Assembly: GCF_004000785.1 (NCBI RefSeq)
Contig: NZ_BILX01000011.1
Location: forward strand, 62,001-126,000
Direction: 5' to 3'
DNA length: 64,000 nucleotides
Source of the DNA: Paenibacillus ehimensis NBRC 15659
GTDB lineage: Bacteria; Bacillota; Bacilli; Paenibacillales; NBRC-103111
Shown: positions 8,050-17,483 of the stretch, piece by piece
Numbering within the stretch: the first letter of the stretch is position 1
How the letters are laid out: every line of letters starts with the position of its first letter
The notes under the pieces: generated by a model
Seen by the model: only the letters and a program-made list of their open reading frames with translations
Database searches by the model: none
Told to the model about the DNA's origin: nothing
Position numbers and translations under genes: made by a program

Positions 8050-8709
8050 TTACAGAATGCCCATATCTTTTGCTTTTTGAGCCGCTTCCTTGCTGCTTTT
8101 CCCGCCCAATTTCTTCAAAATGTTCCCAACGTGCACTTTTATCGTCCGGATGGAGACAACGAATTTATCGGCGATTTGCGTTTGGGTGTGCCCTTTTTCG
8201 ATCAGGTCGAGCACTTGAATTTCGGTCGGTGTCAGCAAATTTTTCAGCTCTCTCACCCGCACCTCATGCTCAAGCTGCTTCAACCGGCGGAATTCTTCCC
8301 GCATCTGTGCGGCGACGCTCGGGTGGATGGAACTCCGGTTGGCGTACGCACTGCGGATCGTCTGCGGAATCTCCGTGAAGTTGGACTTCACCATATAATC
8401 GACGGCGCCGGCCTTGAACGCTTCGAAAATGATTTCTTTTTCCTCCATCGAAGAAAGCATCACGACGCGGGCCCCGCTGCACTTGACGATCTCCGCCGCG
8501 GCCCATAGCCCCTCCGGACTGTCCGACATCATGACGTCCATCAGAACGACATCCGCTTCCGTCCTCTCCAGCAGCTCGACAGCCGCTTCGCCGGAAGAGG
8601 CTTGACCCACCACCTCGATATCCGGTTCCTTCTGCAAATAGCTGTGCAGGCCGCGCAGCCAGTCCGGATCGTCCTCGACGATGACGACGCGAATCGCAGG
8701 GTGCTCCAT
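8050..8709 (-). CDS. NarL/LuxR-type response regulator
   Basis: The 219-residue regulator has a receiver domain (acidic pair in IVEDDPD, phospho-acceptor Asp in DVVLMDVMM, Lys in YMVKSN) and a C-terminal LuxR helix-turn-helix (LTPTEIQVLDLIEKGHTQTQIA). Its ATG follows the kinase stop codon immediately (TAA then ATG), so the two are a translationally coupled two-component pair. The receiver pairs with the histidine kinase encoded just upstream. The regulon is unknown. Confidence 0.93.
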   Translation of the reverse strand: MEHPAIRVVIVEDDPDWLRGLHSYLQKEPDIEVVGQASSGEAAVELLERTEADVVLMDVMMSDSPEGLWAAAEIVKCSGARVVMLSSMEEKEIIFEAFKAGAVDYMVKSNFTEIPQTIRSAYANRSSIHPSVAAQMREEFRRLKQLEHEVRVRELKNLLTPTEIQVLDLIEKGHTQTQIADKFVVSIRTIKVHVGNILKKLGGKSSKEAAQKAKDMGIL

Positions 8710-10098
8710 TTAAATTAACTCCCTTCCCGCCGGAAGACGCTTTTGCTTCGGAAACTGCATGAAAACGCTCGTTCCCTGGCCCGGCTTGCTGTGAATGTTC
8801 ATGGTCCCTTTATGCTTTTGAACTATAGTATAACAATAAGACAGTCCCAAGCCGAAATTCATTTTTTTACCGCTTTTGGTCGTGTAGAACGGATCGAAGA
8901 CGCGCTTGAGCTGCGACTTATCCATTCCTGCGCCCGTGTCCTTGACTTCCGCAACGACCTTGCGCTTCGTTTCGGTCAAGCGCACGGTCAGGACGCCTCC
9001 GTCTGGCATCGCTTCGATGGCATTCGTCAGCACGTTGGTCCACACCTCCGCCAGCTGCGCCCGGTCGGCGGCAATCCGCTCCTCCGTCAAATACTGCTCG
9101 CGAACCTCGACCTTATTCAGCTCCGGAGCCAGCGTACGAATGCACTCCCTCATCAGCTCGCGCGGGTCCAACTCCTCCAGATGAAGCTTTATCTCCTGGG
9201 TTTGCCCTTGAATGCGGTAGATCATATCGTAAATATGCTGCGAAGCGGCCAAAATGACTTCCATATCCTGCACCACTTGAGCCGGGTCCGTTTGTCCGGC
9301 CGCCGCTTCAGATTTGATTTTATCGCCGAACAGCCGGATTTTGCCGACATCGTTCTTGATTGCATGGTTCAGAATCGATGTTCCGGACGTAATCGCGCGC
9401 AGCGTATAATCGAGCTTCTGGTTCCGTATCGAGATTTGCAAACCCATGAACCCGTAGCGGAAGCTCGATCCGACAATAATCGCCAGGGTGAGTGCGATGA
9501 GCCATGTATTATAGCGCCACCATTCGTATAAGCCAAAAAAGGTGGGCAGCAAATAAAGCGTAAACAAAGCGAATACCAGTGTCGGCGCAGCCGCGGCCGT
9601 TGTCAGCATCCGGCTGCGCCGGAGAAACGAATTTTTCTCCTTCAGAAGCGCCATAAGCAGCAAGCCGGCCCCTGCCACAATATACGGCGCCGCCCAAGGA
9701 GTGACAAAGTAATACGGGATCGGCTCGCCGGGTTTCGGCTCGAGTACGAAGGAACAAGCAGGCAGTACCAGCAGCGCCCACGGAATCCATCGTTTCCACG
9801 GCCACACCGGATAATCCGGGTAGTAAACGATCGCGAACATCAAAAACGTATAAGGCAAGCCGTAGTAGCACATCAGCGAACTGGCGAGCTCGGCTTTGGC
9901 AAGCAGCACCGCAACAGGCATCGTCAACAGGCCGCGGTCAAACAAGTAAGGCACGAGATCGTCCGCGATCACCGCCGACAGTCCGCCGCAGCCGCCTGTA
10001 AAAGCGATGCTGCTGATCCATTGTGTCGTCGCCCGCTTCGGATCGGTGACGATCAGCAGCAGTCCGATCGTCCATAGGCCGATAAACACAAACAGCAT
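8710..10098 (-). CDS. membrane sensor histidine kinase
   Basis: The 462-residue kinase has about seven N-terminal hydrophobic helices (residues 1-212) and no large extracytoplasmic loop, so it probably senses a membrane or intramembrane cue. The dimerisation helix carries the phospho-acceptor in ILNHAIKND (about 243-251). The ATPase domain shows the N box NVLTNAIEAM, G1 DTGAGM, F box FDPFYTTK and G2 GLGLSYC. It lies 21 bases after kapB and immediately before its regulator. The combination of a KinB-like multi-helix sensor and kapB is worth noting, though the output regulator is LuxR-type. Confidence 0.92.
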   Translation of the reverse strand: MLFVFIGLWTIGLLLIVTDPKRATTQWISSIAFTGGCGGLSAVIADDLVPYLFDRGLLTMPVAVLLAKAELASSLMCYYGLPYTFLMFAIVYYPDYPVWPWKRWIPWALLVLPACSFVLEPKPGEPIPYYFVTPWAAPYIVAGAGLLLMALLKEKNSFLRRSRMLTTAAAAPTLVFALFTLYLLPTFFGLYEWWRYNTWLIALTLAIIVGSSFRYGFMGLQISIRNQKLDYTLRAITSGTSILNHAIKNDVGKIRLFGDKIKSEAAAGQTDPAQVVQDMEVILAASQHIYDMIYRIQGQTQEIKLHLEELDPRELMRECIRTLAPELNKVEVREQYLTEERIAADRAQLAEVWTNVLTNAIEAMPDGGVLTVRLTETKRKVVAEVKDTGAGMDKSQLKRVFDPFYTTKSGKKMNFGLGLSYCYTIVQKHKGTMNIHSKPGQGTSVFMQFPKQKRLPAGRELI

Positions 10099-10119
10099 GA
10101 CAACCCGATCCCTTCCGTC

Positions 10120-10503
10120 TTAAGCGTACTCTCCTTCGAGCCGGTCCAGTTCTTCGAGACACCGCTCGGCCCAGCGAACCGTCCGCAGCAGCTGCTCGCG
10201 CTCCTGCGCCAAGGCCTGCCGCAGCGATTCGCGGTATTCCGGCACCGTCCCTTGGTACGGCCGGACCGTGTTCGGCGGCATAAGCGCTATCTCCTGATAG
10301 GCCAGCGCGCGCCGCTGATGGAAAAACGGCACATCCGGGTCCATCGGATTGTGCAAATCCCCTTGCGTCGGGTGTTTCACGACCGCGGCAATCTTGACGG
10401 CGACTTTACCGGAAGGCGACAGCTCGACCACCTCGCCGATGTAATCGCCTGTTTTGTAGGAAGCCCGGACCATCGTTCCGGGAGTTAACACGGATTCCAG
10501 CAT
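10120..10503 (-). CDS. kapB: kinase-associated protein B
   Basis: The gene encodes about 127 residues resembling B. subtilis KapB, needed for activity of the sporulation kinase KinB. Family hallmarks are YKTGDYIGEV near the start, HPTQGDLHNP and VPFFHQRRALAYQE in the middle, and a helical C-terminal tail. The start at MLESVLTPG fits the family; the longer open frame overlaps the thioredoxin-like gene. It sits between a thioredoxin-like gene and a multi-helix sensor kinase, so a role beside that kinase is an attractive inference, not a demonstrated one. Confidence 0.85.
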   Translation of the reverse strand: MLESVLTPGTMVRASYKTGDYIGEVVELSPSGKVAVKIAAVVKHPTQGDLHNPMDPDVPFFHQRRALAYQEIALMPPNTVRPYQGTVPEYRESLRQALAQEREQLLRTVRWAERCLEELDRLEGEYA

Positions 10504-10528
10504 CGTATAGATACGACTCCCTTCCTTG

Positions 10529-10933
10529 TTAGAGGTCAGAATGGGTTCTTGCCCCATTCGTAGTAACGTTCATCCAGCGGTGCAGCTCCTGCACATCGTC
10601 GAAGCGGTATTTTTTGTCCGTCGTCCCCCGCTGCCATCGCACCAGACACGGCACGCTTTCGATTTTCCAATTTCGCGCAAGCTGCGGTGAGAAATTAATA
10701 TTGCAGCGGCCAATGACCGTCCGCGGATTCAAAGCCGCGACGACTTCCAACATCCTCTCCCCAACCTTACATGTCCCGCACAAAGGAGTATAAAAGAAAA
10801 CGTACCGCGGTTCCGGAGAAGCCTTTTCTTCGTCCGTTTTCTCGGGGTGTTGGAGAGATTCCCGTTCGGCGGCTTCGGTCGGAGCGGCGGGCCATGCGAG
10901 CAGTTCTTTTTCGGACCATTCCTCCAGCGTCAT
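10529..10933 (-). CDS. thioredoxin-family protein with CGTC active site
   Basis: A thioredoxin fold of about 134 residues carries the redox motif CGTC (C52, C55) after FFYTPL and the cis-proline in ESVPCL. An N-terminal extension of about 40 charged residues precedes the fold. No signal peptide is seen, so it is probably cytoplasmic. I choose the ATG at 10933, with GGGAGAGA ahead, rather than the TTG at 10975. It is first in the operon with kapB, kinase and regulator. CGTC differs from the thioredoxin CGPC, suggesting a specialised reductant or thiol carrier. Confidence 0.85.
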   Translation of the reverse strand: MTLEEWSEKELLAWPAAPTEAAERESLQHPEKTDEEKASPEPRYVFFYTPLCGTCKVGERMLEVVAALNPRTVIGRCNINFSPQLARNWKIESVPCLVRWQRGTTDKKYRFDDVQELHRWMNVTTNGARTHSDL

Positions 10934-11029
10934 GGATGCAATCTCTCCCGTCTCGTAATTGCTTGTTGCTTCCAATGGGACCTATCCAGTAGAATGGAAC
11001 TATCCAGGGTATAGGGCAGGTGTTAAACG

Positions 11030-11254
11030 ATGTCGGACACAACGAACCAAAATTCGAATGAGCAACCGCAATCCGCCGGCGAGCCTAAAAAAGTAAGCTT
11101 GGCAGATGCGATTAAAAACAAGCTCGCACAAAAAAAGCAAGCCCAGCACGACGCTAAAGCCAACGGCCAACTGCGTGCCGGAAACGCGTCCGTGATGAAA
11201 AGCCAAAACAACAAAAAGCCGAACAACCAACGCCGGCGTACCGGCGGAAGCTGA
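11030..11254 (+). CDS. small basic hypothetical protein
   Basis: The 74-residue product is highly polar, rich in Lys, Gln and Asn, and ends in a very basic segment with NNQRRRTGGS; it is probably largely disordered. No family is recognised. GGCAGGTG lies before the ATG, and a TTGCTT / 18 bases / TAGAAT promoter-like pair occurs about 40 bases further up. A strong terminator follows, which supports a separate transcript. Nucleic-acid or ribosome association is conceivable from the charge but not shown. Confidence 0.7.
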   Translation: MSDTTNQNSNEQPQSAGEPKKVSLADAIKNKLAQKKQAQHDAKANGQLRAGNASVMKSQNNKKPNNQRRRTGGS

Positions 11255-11272
11255 CCGGCCGCGATTGGAAAA

Positions 11273-11317
11273 GAAGGATGAGCACAGCCTTTTCAGGCCT
11301 GCGGCTCATCCTTTTTT
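11273..11317. terminator. terminator between convergent genes
   Basis: AAGGATGAGC and GCTCATCCTT form a 10-bp stem followed by T6 on the plus strand. A-rich flanks also allow it to serve the convergent ABC-F gene. Confidence 0.85.
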
Positions 11318-11360
11318 AAATTATTCGGAACAGTTGGCTCTGACAAACTCGGTATGGCCA

Positions 11361-13010
<1,650 letters not shown>

Positions 13011-13041
13011 TCAGCCCATGTAAATCCGCTTCCGAACGTAT

Positions 13042-13070
13042 ATTATAGCATAAATTGGCGCGTCTTCCCA
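13042..13070 (-). promoter_or_regulatory. promoter of the ykpA-like gene, extended -10
   Basis: On the minus strand TGCTATAAT provides an extended -10 (13047-13042); the -35 (TGGGAA, 17 bases up) is weak. A roughly 65-base leader precedes the start codon. Confidence 0.55.
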
Positions 13071-13127
13071 CTGGATGTTATTTTTCGTGCCGCCCATATC
13101 GGCAAGATGCGCCGATGAAACGCTTCG

Positions 13128-15044
13128 TTACTTGTTTTGTGCGATACGCTCTACCAGCTCGGACAGCTCGGTCCAGCGCTCCATCGCTTCCTCCAGCCGC
13201 TGCGTCAGCACCTGCTCCTCCTGAAACAGCTCTTGCGCTTTCGTATAATCGCTACCCGCGTTCCCGATGTCCTGCTTGACCTGCGCCAAGCGATCCTCGA
13301 GTCCGGCGATTTTATCCTCGATTTCGTCCCATTCCTTCTGCTCCTTGTAGGAGAGCTTCCGTGGACGATTCGACTCGCGCTGCTGCGGCTGCTCCGTTTC
13401 GCCGGCCGCTTTGGTTTCGCGCCGCTCCTCGGCTGCCGCCTGCTTTTCTCTTCGGGACGCTTCCAAATATTCCGTATAATTGCCGAAAAACCTTCGGATG
13501 CGGCCATCCCCTTCGAACACGAACAGATGATCCGCCGTCCGATCGAGAAAATAGCGGTCATGGGAAACGGTAATGACCACGCCTGGGAAATCCTCCAAGT
13601 ATTCCTCCAAGATGGTCAGCGTTTGGATATCGAGATCGTTCGTCGGCTCGTCCAGCAAAAGCACGTTCGGCTCGCCCATCAGCGTGCGCAGCAGGTACAG
13701 CCGACGCCGTTCGCCCCCGGACAGCTTGCCGATCGGCGTCCATTGCTGGGCAGGCGTAAACAGGAAGCGCTCGAACATTTGCGCCGCCGTAACCGATTCG
13801 CCGTTCGAGGTTCGCACCACCTCGGCAGCTTCCTTAATATAGTCGATCGCCCGCTGCTTCTCGTCCATTTCAACGCTTTCCTGCGTGTAGTAAGCCAGCT
13901 TCACGGTCGGTCCGGTTACGATGGAACCCGCATCCGGCTCCAGCCGGCCGGCCAACATGTTCAAAAACGTCGATTTGCCGGTCCCGTTCGGTCCGATAAT
14001 GCCGATGCGATCTTCGGGCAAAACGATATAGCTGAAATGGTCGACGATTTTACGCTGCTCGAACGATTTGCTGACATCTTCCAGCTCCATGATCTTTTTG
14101 CCGAGCCGGCTCGCTCCGAGCGAAATGTCCAGCTGTGCGGCTGGTCCGTCCACCTTGCGGTCGCGCAGCTCGATGACACGGTCCACACGCGCTTTCTGTT
14201 TTGTCGTCCGGGCTTTGGCGCCCCGCCGAAGCCACGCCAGCTCCCTGCGCAGCAGGTTTTGCCGCTTGTCTTCCTCGGCCGCCTCGCGCTCCAGCCGCTC
14301 GGCCTTCTTCTCGAGAAATGCGGCATAATTGCCCTCATAGCTGTACAGCTTGCCGCGGTCCAGCTCGAAGATCCGGTTCGTCACCCGGTCGAGAAAATAC
14401 CGGTCATGCGTCACGAGCAGCAGCGCGCCCCGCCACTTCGCAAGAAACTCTTCCAGCCACTGCACCGTTTCATGGTCGATATGGTTGGTCGGCTCGTCCA
14501 AGATGAGCAGATCCGCAGGGTGAATCAGCGCCCGTGCCATGGCGACCCGCTTGCGCTGCCCGCCGGAAAGCGTGCCGACCTTTTGGCCGAAATCGCGGAT
14601 GCCGAGCCGGGTCAGTACGGTTTTTGCCGTCGTGGAGGCGTCCCAAGCGCCTGTCGCATCCATGCGCTGCTGCGCGGCAAACAGCTTCGCCTGCCGTTTC
14701 TCGTCCTCTGGGGCAAGCTGCAGCTCGGCAAGCGCCCATTCGTATTCCCGCAGCGCCTGCATCATCGGCGTATCGCCGTAAAACACCTGTTCAAGCACGG
14801 TCGAGTCGGGATCGAACGACGGATTTTGCGGCAAATACTCCACATGGAAATCGTTCGCATGAATGAGCTTTCCTCGCTCCGTCGATTCGAGTCCGGCCAT
14901 AATTTTCAGCAAGGTCGATTTGCCCGTGCCGTTCACGCCGACAAGACCGATCCGTTCTTTTTCATTAATCTGAAAATGAATACCGTCAAATAAAACTTTT
15001 TCGCCGTAGCTTTTATATATATCTTCCACCGTGATGATGTTCAA
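13128..15044 (-). CDS. yfmR: ABC-F family ATPase, YfmR/Uup-like
   Basis: The 638-residue protein has two complete ATPase domains (Walker A GVNGTGKST and GPNGTGKST; signatures LSGGQRKR and LSGGERRR; H-loops THDRYFLD and SHDRYFLD). A C-terminal domain beyond residue 510 is predicted coiled coil (about 565-638), the DNA/ribosome-binding feature of Uup and YfmR. In B. subtilis YfmR works with EF-P to relieve stalled ribosomes. The start is a TTG with AGGAGG 11 bases ahead. The M42 peptidase gene ends 33 bases upstream on the same strand, so they may be co-transcribed. Confidence 0.9.
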   Translation of the reverse strand: MNIITVEDIYKSYGEKVLFDGIHFQINEKERIGLVGVNGTGKSTLLKIMAGLESTERGKLIHANDFHVEYLPQNPSFDPDSTVLEQVFYGDTPMMQALREYEWALAELQLAPEDEKRQAKLFAAQQRMDATGAWDASTTAKTVLTRLGIRDFGQKVGTLSGGQRKRVAMARALIHPADLLILDEPTNHIDHETVQWLEEFLAKWRGALLLVTHDRYFLDRVTNRIFELDRGKLYSYEGNYAAFLEKKAERLEREAAEEDKRQNLLRRELAWLRRGAKARTTKQKARVDRVIELRDRKVDGPAAQLDISLGASRLGKKIMELEDVSKSFEQRKIVDHFSYIVLPEDRIGIIGPNGTGKSTFLNMLAGRLEPDAGSIVTGPTVKLAYYTQESVEMDEKQRAIDYIKEAAEVVRTSNGESVTAAQMFERFLFTPAQQWTPIGKLSGGERRRLYLLRTLMGEPNVLLLDEPTNDLDIQTLTILEEYLEDFPGVVITVSHDRYFLDRTADHLFVFEGDGRIRRFFGNYTEYLEASRREKQAAAEERRETKAAGETEQPQQRESNRPRKLSYKEQKEWDEIEDKIAGLEDRLAQVKQDIGNAGSDYTKAQELFQEEQVLTQRLEEAMERWTELSELVERIAQNK

Positions 15045-15077
15045 GCGGATTCAAGCCTCCTCGCCGCTGCTTGCGGT

Positions 15078-16139
15078 TTATTGATTGCCGTAAGGTTCGG
15101 CGGGCTCCATAACATAAGCGGCAAGCAGTGAAGCCGTGTTTCGCACGGCATCCTTATGCGTCCGCTCCATCGCATGGGAAGCGTGAACGCCCGGGCCGAT
15201 CAAAGCGGCGCGAATGTTGCTTCCGCCGCGAAGCGCGGCGGAAGCATCCGACATGTACTGCGGGTAAATATCGACCGCGTAGCTCAGTCCGTCGCGTTGC
15301 GCCAATTCGATCAGCTTCGATGTCATTGCGTAATCGTAAGGCCCGGACGAATCTTTGGCGCAGATCGAGACGTCGAATTCCGTACAATTCAAGTCTTCTC
15401 CCATTGCGCCCATGTCGACGGCGAGCACCTCGCTGATGTCCCCCGGGATCCAAGCCGAGCCGTGGCCAACCTCTTCATATACGCTGATCATAATCTTAAG
15501 CGTGCAGGAGGGGACGATAGCCTCGCGCTTAAGCAGCTCAAGCAATCCGAACAGCGCGGCAACGCCCGCTTTGTCATCCAAGTGGCGGGATTTGATAAAG
15601 CCGTTCTCTTTAAATTGGGTGCGCGGTTCAAAGGAAATGATATCTCCCGGAGCAATACCGAGCGCTTTGACATCGTCCGCCGTCTTAACCGGTTCGTCCA
15701 GACGCACCTCCATGACCGCTTCCTCCCGCTTCAAATCGCGCGCATCCGGAAAGACATGCACCGAGGGCTTGGTCGTCAAAATCGTACCGTCATAGATTCG
15801 TCCGTCACGGGTATGAACACGGCAATATTCGTTTTCGACGGAGCCCATCATGTAGCCGCCGATCAGTGTAAACCGTAGCGTGCCGTTGCTCTTAATGGAG
15901 CGCACCATCGCTCCCAGCGTATCGACGTGGCCGAACAAACCGATTACCCGGTTCTTCTGCCGGCCTTCGACCGTGATAATCCCGCAGCCCTTGGGCGTGA
16001 TGCTGATCGGGTACCCCAGCTTCTCCGCTTCGGCGGCCAGCTTGCCCATAATCCCGCTGCAAAAACCGCTCGGACTCGGCGTAGAGAGCAGCATATCCAG
16101 CACCTGCATCATATAGGTTTCGTTTATATCCCATTTCAT
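15078..16139 (-). CDS. M42 family metallopeptidase
   Basis: This di-metal aminopeptidase-like protein (353 residues) belongs to the M42 (FrvX/YsdC/PepA-like) family. Metal ligands appear in GLFGHVDTLG (His, about residue 71), SRHLDDKAG (Asp), VYEEVGHG (catalytic Glu) and AVDMGA (Asp), with the C-terminal His in GVHASHAME. Members form large cytosolic complexes that trim peptides; some act on glycosides, so the substrate is only probable. GGAGGCAAATCC precedes the ATG. Confidence 0.9.
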   Translation of the reverse strand: MKWDINETYMMQVLDMLLSTPSPSGFCSGIMGKLAAEAEKLGYPISITPKGCGIITVEGRQKNRVIGLFGHVDTLGAMVRSIKSNGTLRFTLIGGYMMGSVENEYCRVHTRDGRIYDGTILTTKPSVHVFPDARDLKREEAVMEVRLDEPVKTADDVKALGIAPGDIISFEPRTQFKENGFIKSRHLDDKAGVAALFGLLELLKREAIVPSCTLKIMISVYEEVGHGSAWIPGDISEVLAVDMGAMGEDLNCTEFDVSICAKDSSGPYDYAMTSKLIELAQRDGLSYAVDIYPQYMSDASAALRGGSNIRAALIGPGVHASHAMERTHKDAVRNTASLLAAYVMEPAEPYGNQ

Positions 16140-16226
16140 TAGGATTTGCCTCCGTTCGTTTGCTTCTCAAATCATTTTAAGGTAAGCTACGGAATGGATC
16201 TAATAACCAAGGAGGTACATATCAAC

Positions 16227-16556
16227 ATGTCTCAACCATTGCCGCCGAAAACCTGTAGTATCGACCGTCTGGTCACCGTTCAAGAGGATATCGAGAAAGT
16301 GCTCCGCGGAGAAAAAACGGCTACCCGCCGTAACGGGCGTTACGCCGATCCGGGCGAGATTATGGAGTTGAACGGCCGCCGCTTTGAGGTGACGAACGTC
16401 TATCAACAGTCGCTCGGAGAGCTGACCGACGAGCACGCAAAGACGGAAGGCTACGAGACGGTCGAGGCCTACAAAAATTATATTTTGTCCCTGCATGCAG
16501 GCATGCCGTGGCTACCGCACATGAAAGTGTGGGTCCACGAATTCCGCGCCGTGTAA
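16227..16556 (+). CDS. ASCH-domain protein
   Basis: A 109-residue small beta-barrel of the ASCH/PUA-like group. The visible hallmarks are KVLRGEKTATRRNGRYADPGEIMEL and, toward the end, hydrophobic strands with HMKVWVHEF. ASCH domains are predicted RNA-binding or RNA-processing modules, and some relatives hydrolyse modified nucleosides. The ATG at 16227 is fixed by AAGGAGGT about 10 bases upstream; the frame upstream of it is not coding. It is divergent from the M42 gene. Confidence 0.85.
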   Translation: MSQPLPPKTCSIDRLVTVQEDIEKVLRGEKTATRRNGRYADPGEIMELNGRRFEVTNVYQQSLGELTDEHAKTEGYETVEAYKNYILSLHAGMPWLPHMKVWVHEFRAV

Positions 16557-16562
16557 TACGGC

Positions 16563-16649
16563 AAAAACAGTGTAGCCTCGGTACTTGCCGCGGCCTCCCC
16601 GGTCAAGCCGGGTCCGCTTGCTGCAGGTGCCTTTGCTACACTGTTTTTT
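16563..16649. terminator. large bidirectional terminator
   Basis: AAAAACAGTGTAGC and GCTACACTGTTTTTT pair over about 13 bp, enclosing a GC-rich region with its own CCCGG/CCGGG hairpin. T6 follows on the plus strand and ends the ASCH gene. Confidence 0.8.
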
Positions 16650-16689
16650 CTCTTACGATTTTCAGCTACCGCTTGGAGGTGTGTTGACC

Positions 16690-17121
16690 ATGTATTCGTG
16701 GCTCGTATTCATTCATGCCGTCAGTGCCATGGTATCGATCGGGCCGTTCTTCGTACTGATACCGATGCTTCGCAGATTAAAAACCGCCGATGGCGATCTG
16801 TTGCACTCCTACCTCGATTCCTTCCGCTTCGTCGTTCGATTGTCCAAGCATGCCGGGCATGTGCTCGTCGCTTCCGGACTGCTGCTGATGTGGCTTGGCG
16901 GTTGGCCATGGACCACGCCGTGGATTTTTGGCACGTTCGTCGTCCTGTTCGCATCGCTCTTGTTCATGGCCCGCGCATTCTCCCCGACGATCCGCAAGCT
17001 GCGCGAACCGGAACACGACCGTCAGGCGCTTCTCCGCAAGCTTAGCCGGTCGCTTTATTTATATTTGTTCGTATTATTCGTCATGCTGTGGCTCATGATC
17101 ATGAAGCCGATGTTATGGTGA
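16690..17121 (+). CDS. four-helix membrane protein, DUF2269-like
   Basis: This is a small integral membrane protein of 143 residues with four predicted helices (about 3-24, 49-70, 76-97 and 122-140). The N-terminal pattern with HAVSAMVSIGPFFVLIPML resembles the DUF2269 family, which has no assigned function. GGAGGTG precedes the ATG at 16690; the longer frame runs through the upstream terminator and is not credible. It converges on the Dabb-domain gene, 23 bases away. Confidence 0.75.
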   Translation: MYSWLVFIHAVSAMVSIGPFFVLIPMLRRLKTADGDLLHSYLDSFRFVVRLSKHAGHVLVASGLLLMWLGGWPWTTPWIFGTFVVLFASLLFMARAFSPTIRKLREPEHDRQALLRKLSRSLYLYLFVLFVMLWLMIMKPMLW

Positions 17122-17144
17122 CACCTTATGGAAGCTATCCGGAA

Positions 17145-17435
17145 TCAGCTTTGGAAATCGACGCAAATGCTGGTTCCGTCAAGCACCTGCTTCATGTGCG
17201 CCTTCACTTCTTCATGCACCGGGTGCGTATCGTACGTTTTCAAGTCTTCAAGGGAATCGAATTTCGTAACCAGTGCAATATCGTAGGAACGTTCCAAGTG
17301 AAGCACGTCCATTCCGACTTCCAGATGGCGAAGCACCGGGATTTTCCCTTCCATGTTCGCCAGAACGTCATACGTGCGCTTGACCGCTTGCGGGCTGCGG
17401 TCTTTTAATTTGAACAATACGATATGAGTAATCAT
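17145..17435 (-). CDS. Dabb (stress-responsive alpha/beta barrel) domain protein
   Basis: A 96-residue single-domain protein with the Dabb pattern: N-terminal strand ITHIVLFKLKD, the middle VLRHLEVGMDVLHLERSYDIALVTKFDSLEDLKTY truncated here for length, and HPVHEEV near the end. These proteins form dimeric ferredoxin-like barrels; most have no known substrate. The ATG at 17435 follows an AAGGGGA ribosome site. It lies 48 bases downstream of the YfmM-like gene and may be read from it. Confidence 0.88.
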   Translation of the reverse strand: MITHIVLFKLKDRSPQAVKRTYDVLANMEGKIPVLRHLEVGMDVLHLERSYDIALVTKFDSLEDLKTYDTHPVHEEVKAHMKQVLDGTSICVDFQS

Positions 17436-17483
17436 CGATTCCAGTCCCCTTTTCAAAATCGAATTTATCGGCTGCTTCTGTCC

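Noticed and set aside
13137-14993. 618-codon plus-strand frame opposite the YfmR-like gene
   Set aside because: It is the mirror of a clear ABC-F gene, with His/Leu/Arg-rich composition, no domain and no ribosome site.
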